Below are positions 58,588 to 64,000 of a DNA stretch of 64,000 nt, piece after piece. The translations under genes were made by a program, and so were the position numbers. Each line of letters opens with the position of its first letter. The stretch's first letter is position 1. A model generated the notes under the pieces. It made no database searches, was not told the origin of the DNA, and saw only the letters and a list, made by a program, of their open reading frames with translations. The DNA is from Linepithema humile (taxonomy: Eukaryota; Arthropoda; Insecta; Hymenoptera; Formicidae): positions 2,776,501 to 2,840,500 of the forward strand of contig NC_090129.1 in assembly GCF_040581485.1 (NCBI RefSeq), written 5' to 3'.

Positions 58588-59745
58588 ATGGAGCCACGTG
58601 CGATGATGATGTCGAACCTGTCGTGCGACGGCTGCGCGGACAGCGACCGGGACTCGGACAGCAGCAGCATGATCGTAGACCCGGTGAGTCTCGACAAGAA
58701 CGACCTGTCGCCGCCGTCGCAGACGTCGTCGAGCCCGGTGATAGCGAGCTGCTCGCCGGTACCGACGGCGACGACGCCGGCGCCAACACCGGCCGGCAGG
58801 AGTCGAAGCGGCGGCGGCGGCGGCGGCAGCGGACGTTCCTCCAAGAAAACGTACTCGATGATGTCGACGTCCAACGGCGGCGGCGGCGGTCAGTCGGGGA
58901 AGTCCGGCTCCGGTTCCGGCCAGGCGTCGTCCGGCTACGGTTCCGACAAGATGTCGTCGTCCTTGATAAAGCCTCCGTACTCGTACATCGCGCTCATCAC
59001 CATGGCGATTCTGCAGTCGCCGCAGAAAAAGCTCACGCTGAGCGGCATATGCGAGTTCATCATGTCCCGCTTTCCCTACTATCACGATAAGTTCCCCGCC
59101 TGGCAGAACTCCATCAGGCACAATCTGTCGCTGAACGACTGCTTCATCAAGATCCCGCGCGAGCCCGGCAACCCCGGCAAGGGCAACTACTGGACCCTGG
59201 ATCCGCTCGCGGAGGACATGTTCGACAACGGTAGCTTTCTGCGGCGCCGGAAACGGTACAAGAGGCCGCCGCCGCACTACGTGCTGCGGGATCGCGCGAT
59301 TATGGCGACCTTCGCCATCTGCGGCGGCGACCGAGGCCCGTGTCCGGGCGGCGGCGGCGGCGGTCATCCAGGCGCGCTCGCTTATCCCGGCGCGGCGTAT
59401 CTGTCTCCGCCGCCCGGTCTGCCGCTGCTCGACTTCTCGCCGTCGACTCTCGAGGCGCTGAAGCTCGGTGGTTTTCTGGAGCCGCCGCCGCCGCTCTACA
59501 AACCGGTGCCCATCACCGCACCGCCGATCCGGCAGATTGACCCCACGACCCCAGCCGCCGTCCGGGTGACGGCGTTGCCGGCCAGTCACGCGACCGGCAT
59601 CGAGAAGAAGCGCAACTTCAGCATCGACGCGCTCATCGGCAAGCAAGCGGGCAGCGAGCCGAATTGCGGCGCGCTGCTGGATCTCAGCCCGTCGGAGCAC
59701 AGGGAGATCCGAAGCCAAGCTTCCGCCTTCTCGCCGCTCGTCTAG
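58588..59745 (+). CDS. fd59A: Fork head transcription factor, FoxD class
   Basis: A single exon of 385 residues. The fork head domain (about 128-226) runs from KPPYSYIALITMAILQS through AWQNSIRHNLSLNDCFIKIP to FLRRRKRYKR. These blocks, and the segment MSRFPYYHDKFP in particular, fit FoxD (Drosophila fd59A, vertebrate FOXD3) better than other Fox classes. FSIDALIG at 344-351 matches the eh1-type Groucho-binding motif that FoxD proteins carry C-terminally (FSIENIIG in FOXD3), so it is likely a repressor in the nucleus. Gly/Ser- and Pro-rich linkers flank the domain. The ATG at 58588 is the first methionine of the frame; two close in-frame Met codons follow. The gene symbol is by orthology guess. 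Confidence 0.9.
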   Translation: MEPRAMMMSNLSCDGCADSDRDSDSSSMIVDPVSLDKNDLSPPSQTSSSPVIASCSPVPTATTPAPTPAGRSRSGGGGGGSGRSSKKTYSMMSTSNGGGGGQSGKSGSGSGQASSGYGSDKMSSSLIKPPYSYIALITMAILQSPQKKLTLSGICEFIMSRFPYYHDKFPAWQNSIRHNLSLNDCFIKIPREPGNPGKGNYWTLDPLAEDMFDNGSFLRRRKRYKRPPPHYVLRDRAIMATFAICGGDRGPCPGGGGGGHPGALAYPGAAYLSPPPGLPLLDFSPSTLEALKLGGFLEPPPPLYKPVPITAPPIRQIDPTTPAAVRVTALPASHATGIEKKRNFSIDALIGKQAGSEPNCGALLDLSPSEHREIRSQASAFSPLV

Positions 59746-60290
59746 AGACCAAGACGACTTTTCTCTTCGGGTCAGCGAAAGGAGGTGATCGAAGGAACGG
59801 CTGTTCGAGAAACGAAGCACCGAGACCGGTTCGGTAGCGGCCCTTTGCGATCTTCGCGTGGACACTAATCATTTTCGGGGGGCCAGCCAGATAGCGTAAC
59901 CAAGTGTAAACGCGCGTCAAACACGTGTCATCTTAATAACTGTTGCAAAACTGTTTCACCGTTATCGTAACGATTATCATGAAATTGTTCCACTGCTGTC
60001 GTCACGCCAAGAGAATTTCTTTCTCGCGGCGAAAAGTGATCGGACTTTAAAGTGAATGCTGAACTACAAATGAATGTATCGAGATCACATTGGTGAACCG
60101 CGTGTCGCCGATGACAGGCACGACACTACCGGAATGTCCACCTTGGGAAGATCCTTAAGAATGACTCGAGAGGAATTCGAAGTAATCGCTCCGCGACGGA
60201 CGATTCGCTCCGGAAATAATGGTAATTGATGTCATTTAGCAGATACTTTCCCATCGGTGTCCAAATGAATATTTTAATATTGCAAATAAA
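59746..60290 (+). other. FoxD 3' UTR with polyadenylation signal
   Basis: From the stop codon to AATAAA at 60285-60290. GC-rich at first, then AT-rich, with no other feature. Confidence 0.45.
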
Positions 60291-63200
60291 TACGATATAT
60301 CGACTCACAATTCGGAATTTATTTTTTTTTTAATAATTTATTTGTACAAAAATTTTGTTTCAATAACTTATGCAAAAAAAAAGTGTTAAAAATGATTACT
60401 TAATCCAATTATATGTTTAAATAAATTTAAGTAATGTTGAATCAGTCCAAGTTATTGCATTCATCACATCGTTTATTTGTTTCAGCATTGTCGTCTGTTC
60501 AAATTGATTATCAATTAATTAGAACTATAAGATTTATGATTTACTGACTCAAACATGTCAACAAAACCATATTTTTGTTTCAAATTATACGAATATGTTA
60601 ATATTACTGAAACTCGATATGTGAACGCATAAATATTTGAAAGAAATGATTGCGAACTAAACGTGAAAGCAAAATTTTTGCCGCCTCTCTGATTTTTTAT
60701 AAAAATATCATTTTTTCCGTTTGTACCGCGAATGTTCAATGTTTTTAATGTTCATTTGGACAGGATTTGTAATGGGATTATCATATTCGACATTGCGTTT
60801 TGTGAAACTTTCACGTGAGAACTCTGAAAACTCAATGAGGGAGAGAGAGAGAGAGAGATACTCGCTTCACATGTATCAGCCGTACATTTTCACAACAAAG
60901 CACTCAGCGTGATCGCAGAAGATAAGATAAAAATGCGTGAAATTCAGGCGTAATCTGTGTCACCTACAATCCTAATTTTTTTTCAGTAAGAAAAAAAAGA
61001 GACTCGTATCGCAATCAAATCAATCTTGGAATGAAATTCCACAGACGGTCGTTTCTTATCGAGTAACCGAGACACATCGCAGAAACTATAGACAGACGTA
61101 TGAATCGATTTAATGAAGATGTATATCGAGGATAATAGCGTGTAATATGTATGCGCATCTTTGTAAAAAGGCGTAGTGCAATAGCATAGTGTTTTCATTT
61201 AACGCGTCCCGCGCCGCTTCTTTAAAATGACTAGTGGAAGTAGATGCATTTAAAACACAAAGCGATACAAATTTGGAAAACAGACTTCTCGTCTTTTTCG
61301 TATTATAAATCGTTTTATAAATCGCTTTGTTTATATAAAACGTGCACAGCGTGATATAATAAAATCATATTAATTCGTGGCTAATATAAAATTATACATA
61401 CTTCAATCTGTTCTCTTAAGAGAAGTTTGCATCTACAACAAACTAGAATTTTTTCGACGATGGTGATATTTGCTAAGAAAGTCCACCTTCTCCTTTCGAT
61501 TTATTTTGTTCGGTCAATTATTTTGCCGAGCGTGATTTACTATGAACACACGTACCGTGAGTCTCCAATCAGCAAACAGATGAATTGAACAATAATGTAC
61601 TTCCACTTGTCGGACGAGCTATCGCGAGCTCGTTTGTGCGAATAAGTTGCCCGCGTTCCCCCTGATTTCACTTTCGTTCGCCCAGATCTGACGGTTAGGC
61701 GAACTTAGGCCGCTTTCTACATGGTCGATTAATATCGGCATTGTAAATACGCGTCCCGAACAAATATATGCGCAGCACTCTGTTATAGTGGGGAGCACCT
61801 TTCTCGTCGGTGGATTTAATGCGAAGTCGCCCGCGTTCTCCCCATTTTAGCCGTAAGCGGTCAAGTAGACGTTTGGTGTACATACAGCGAATACGTAGCG
61901 CGAATCCGTACGTAATTGTGAATATCTATATGGCGTTTTACCGTTTAAGACACGCACTTTCCGTCTCGCGCGGTGAAGTGACCGCCGCTTTGAAAGAGAG
62001 TATCCCTTAATGACGCTTTTAACCCGTCTTGCATCTTTCATTGTGCGCTATAAAACGATGAAAGACAAATTTAATTTTCAAAAACGGGAATTGTGCATTG
62101 TGGAAAACGTGACGTTGACGAAAAATATCGAATCAATCGAAAGCGCGTTTATCTCGAAAGTTTCGAAAAATTCGAATTGCAGATCAAAATTAAATTTGGC
62201 AACAAGATAGAAAAAAAAAAAATTGTGGGAGGAACGTTGAATTAAACGTTGAATTTAAATTTGCAACAATCCTACGCTTTGCATAACTATCGAAGAGTGT
62301 AAGATCGATTAGTACACTAATTCGATGTTTACACACAAAGCAGCATTATTTTAATCAATGATAAAATAGTTTTAAAAATTAAAGCTAGCATGTGATTTGT
62401 ACGATTTATATTTCGCAGCAAAATTAAAGTCTATCGAATCCGCATAATTTTAATGCAGGGACAAACAAGCCTATTTCTACATTGCGACGGTGAGTGTACT
62501 CGAAGTGTGAAAAGTCTCGTAACGAGCAAACGTTTAGCGAATTTCAACGGTGATACATATTTACGGTATATTTTACTAATCACATATATTTTTCAATTGT
62601 TACGAGACACTGCGGCACTTCACTCTGTTCCTCCGCTAAGAGTAAGCAGCGAAGTCAAGATACGTGTTTAGTTATAGGCCTATGCATCCTATCGTTAAAA
62701 ATCGTCTGTAGATCTTAGTAAGTATTGTATGTGTCAAAATGATAGATTTATAATAATGTGTAATGATAAAAACAATAAAGTATCGTTAAGTATATACGCG
62801 ACTGTCTTCCCCCATCTTCTCCATCACCCTCTTTTTCGTCAGTCTTATATTTATACTTCACCCCCGTTATTTTTTTCTTTGTCTTACTCCGATTTATATG
62901 TCGCGAGATAATGTTAAATATGACAAGAACGCAATTAAATATAGAGAATGTTCCAAAACTCGCAGATGTCTTTTTCACAATTTTGGGTTCTTTGACGAGT
63001 TTCGAGTTGGCAAAGATGTTGCGCCGATAACTTTTGTGCGATGAACAATTGACAAAAGAGGACGAATTCGCGAATTAGAAGCCTCACAGGACAAATAAAT
63101 GCAGAGCTACATTCTTCAAGAAACTTCAAGTGGTCTTCGCTTCGACAGAACTCCAATTGAAGCTTATTGTTAGTTGCAAAGATACATGATATTGAAAATT

Positions 63201-63595
63201 CAAAAGACGCGATAATAGTCTCTTCAATATTCACGCTAAAGAAGGGTCTACGTCAAATCAAAAAATTCGTCATTAAAAGGACATCTGCGATGTTCGGGAC
63301 GCCTTGCATAACTTTACGTACATCAAGTAGGTAATTAGAATAAGAAAAGATTGTACGAATGCATCGGACGAATCCGCTGATCATCCGAGAGAGAAGTGAA
63401 TAATTTCCCTTCGTCACACTTTGGCAGGGAAGGATGCGGCGTGCGCGAGATAAGACGATAAAGAGAAAGACGCGAGAGTAGTCGATGACAAAACGTGTGG
63501 AAGTGGAAGTGAGAGACGAAGAGAACACAAAGCAATATCTTGTTTACCCGCTTCTCTCGGCGCTTGGCAATACAAAGCAGAAAAGAGAAGGGGGT

Positions 63596-63646
63596 GAGAG
63601 AAAGAGGGAGAGAGAGAGAGAGAGAGGGAGAGAGAGAGAGAGAGAA
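63596..63646. repeat. (GA)n tract
   Basis: About 50 bases of GA with G interruptions. Confidence 0.85.
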
Positions 63647-63908
63647 GCGACGGGTCGAAGGAGAATGAGTGGATTTTCATTGCAGTTTAATCCCCGTTCC
63701 CCCCCCGTGTCCCTCCCCCCTCCCCCCCAACTCCAACGACGGTATTCTAAACGGCGATACGAAGGCAACTCTTGTCGCTTGGGGTGACGATATTACATTC
63801 CTCGATCGTGACGAAGATAACGGGCCGCCGCCGCATCCCGCGGCAATTCGAGCATCGCGTTAAAACGCCGCTTCTTCTAATCTCTCGCGCGTTTCCACTT
63901 GTCAGCCT

Positions 63909-63909
63909 T

Positions 63910-63958
<49 letters not shown>

Positions 63959-63966
63959 CTCGCTCA
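63909..63966. repeat. (CT)n tract
   Basis: About 55 bases of nearly pure CT close to the end of the window. Confidence 0.85.
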
Positions 63967-64000
63967 CCCTATTTGTTTTCCCGTTTTCTACTTTTCTACG

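Larger units (their letters stand above)
60291..64000. other. Intergenic DNA to the window end
   Basis: 3.7 kb without a recognised gene. It contains a short GA tract (about 60840-60859) and, after 63590, long GA, C-rich and CT tracts. The CpG-richer last 500 bases may be the edge of a promoter region outside the window, but nothing proves it. Confidence 0.5.

Noticed and set aside
58330..59865. 511-codon open frame antisense to the FoxD gene
   Set aside because: It overlaps the strongly conserved fork head domain on the other strand, is Arg-rich and domain-free; it is a compositional shadow.
1..64000. tRNA genes, CRISPR arrays, rRNA
   Set aside because: No B-box-like GGTTCGAATCC with a matching A box, no regularly spaced repeat-spacer pattern and no rRNA core sequence were seen; the window is eukaryotic.

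Overview
The window looks like nuclear DNA of an insect, most likely a hymenopteran such as an ant or bee. It has spliced genes with GT-AG introns, insect-type core promoters (TCT initiator, Inr+DPE, TATA+Inr), very AT-rich non-coding DNA alternating sharply with CpG-rich coding islands, many (GA)n/(CT)n tracts and small foldback transposon remnants. The assignment rests on protein families recognised by eye; no search was run.

Layout. Six protein-coding genes can be rebuilt exon by exon, each with consistent splice phases: PMS1 (+, 804-4324); ribosomal protein L5 (+, 5938-8156); mitochondrial processing peptidase alpha (-, 11793-8871); anamorsin/CIAPIN1 (+, 12315-13600); cueball, an LDL-receptor-like YWTD/EGF membrane protein (-, 29594-19085); and Disabled, a PTB-domain adaptor (+, 33341-45621). 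A seventh, a FoxD-type fork head factor (+, 58588-59745), is a single exon. RpL5 introns hold two related box C/D snoRNA candidates and one H/ACA hairpin candidate. Foldback or MITE-like elements lie at 10-168, 5046-5352, 5473-5626, 13634-13839 and 25288-25660.

How the genes relate. The first 13.6 kb is a compact housekeeping block (mismatch repair, ribosome, mitochondrial protein import, Fe-S assembly); MPP-alpha and CIAPIN1 share a 521-bp divergent promoter region. The rest is sparse and developmental. Cueball and Disabled are head to head about 3.7 kb apart, which pairs an LDLR-like receptor with an adaptor of the family that binds LDLR tails. Disabled is followed by about 12 kb with no recognisable gene and then the FoxD gene, whose 5' leader carries a degenerate tandem repeat.

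Most notable. PMS1 has a reading-frame break inside its HMG box and a short C-terminal domain. The RpL5 introns carry paralogous snoRNA candidates. A 24-bp perfect palindrome sits at the likely FoxD transcription start. The cueball promoter has a textbook Inr plus DPE. I found no CRISPR array, prokaryotic-type system or tRNA.
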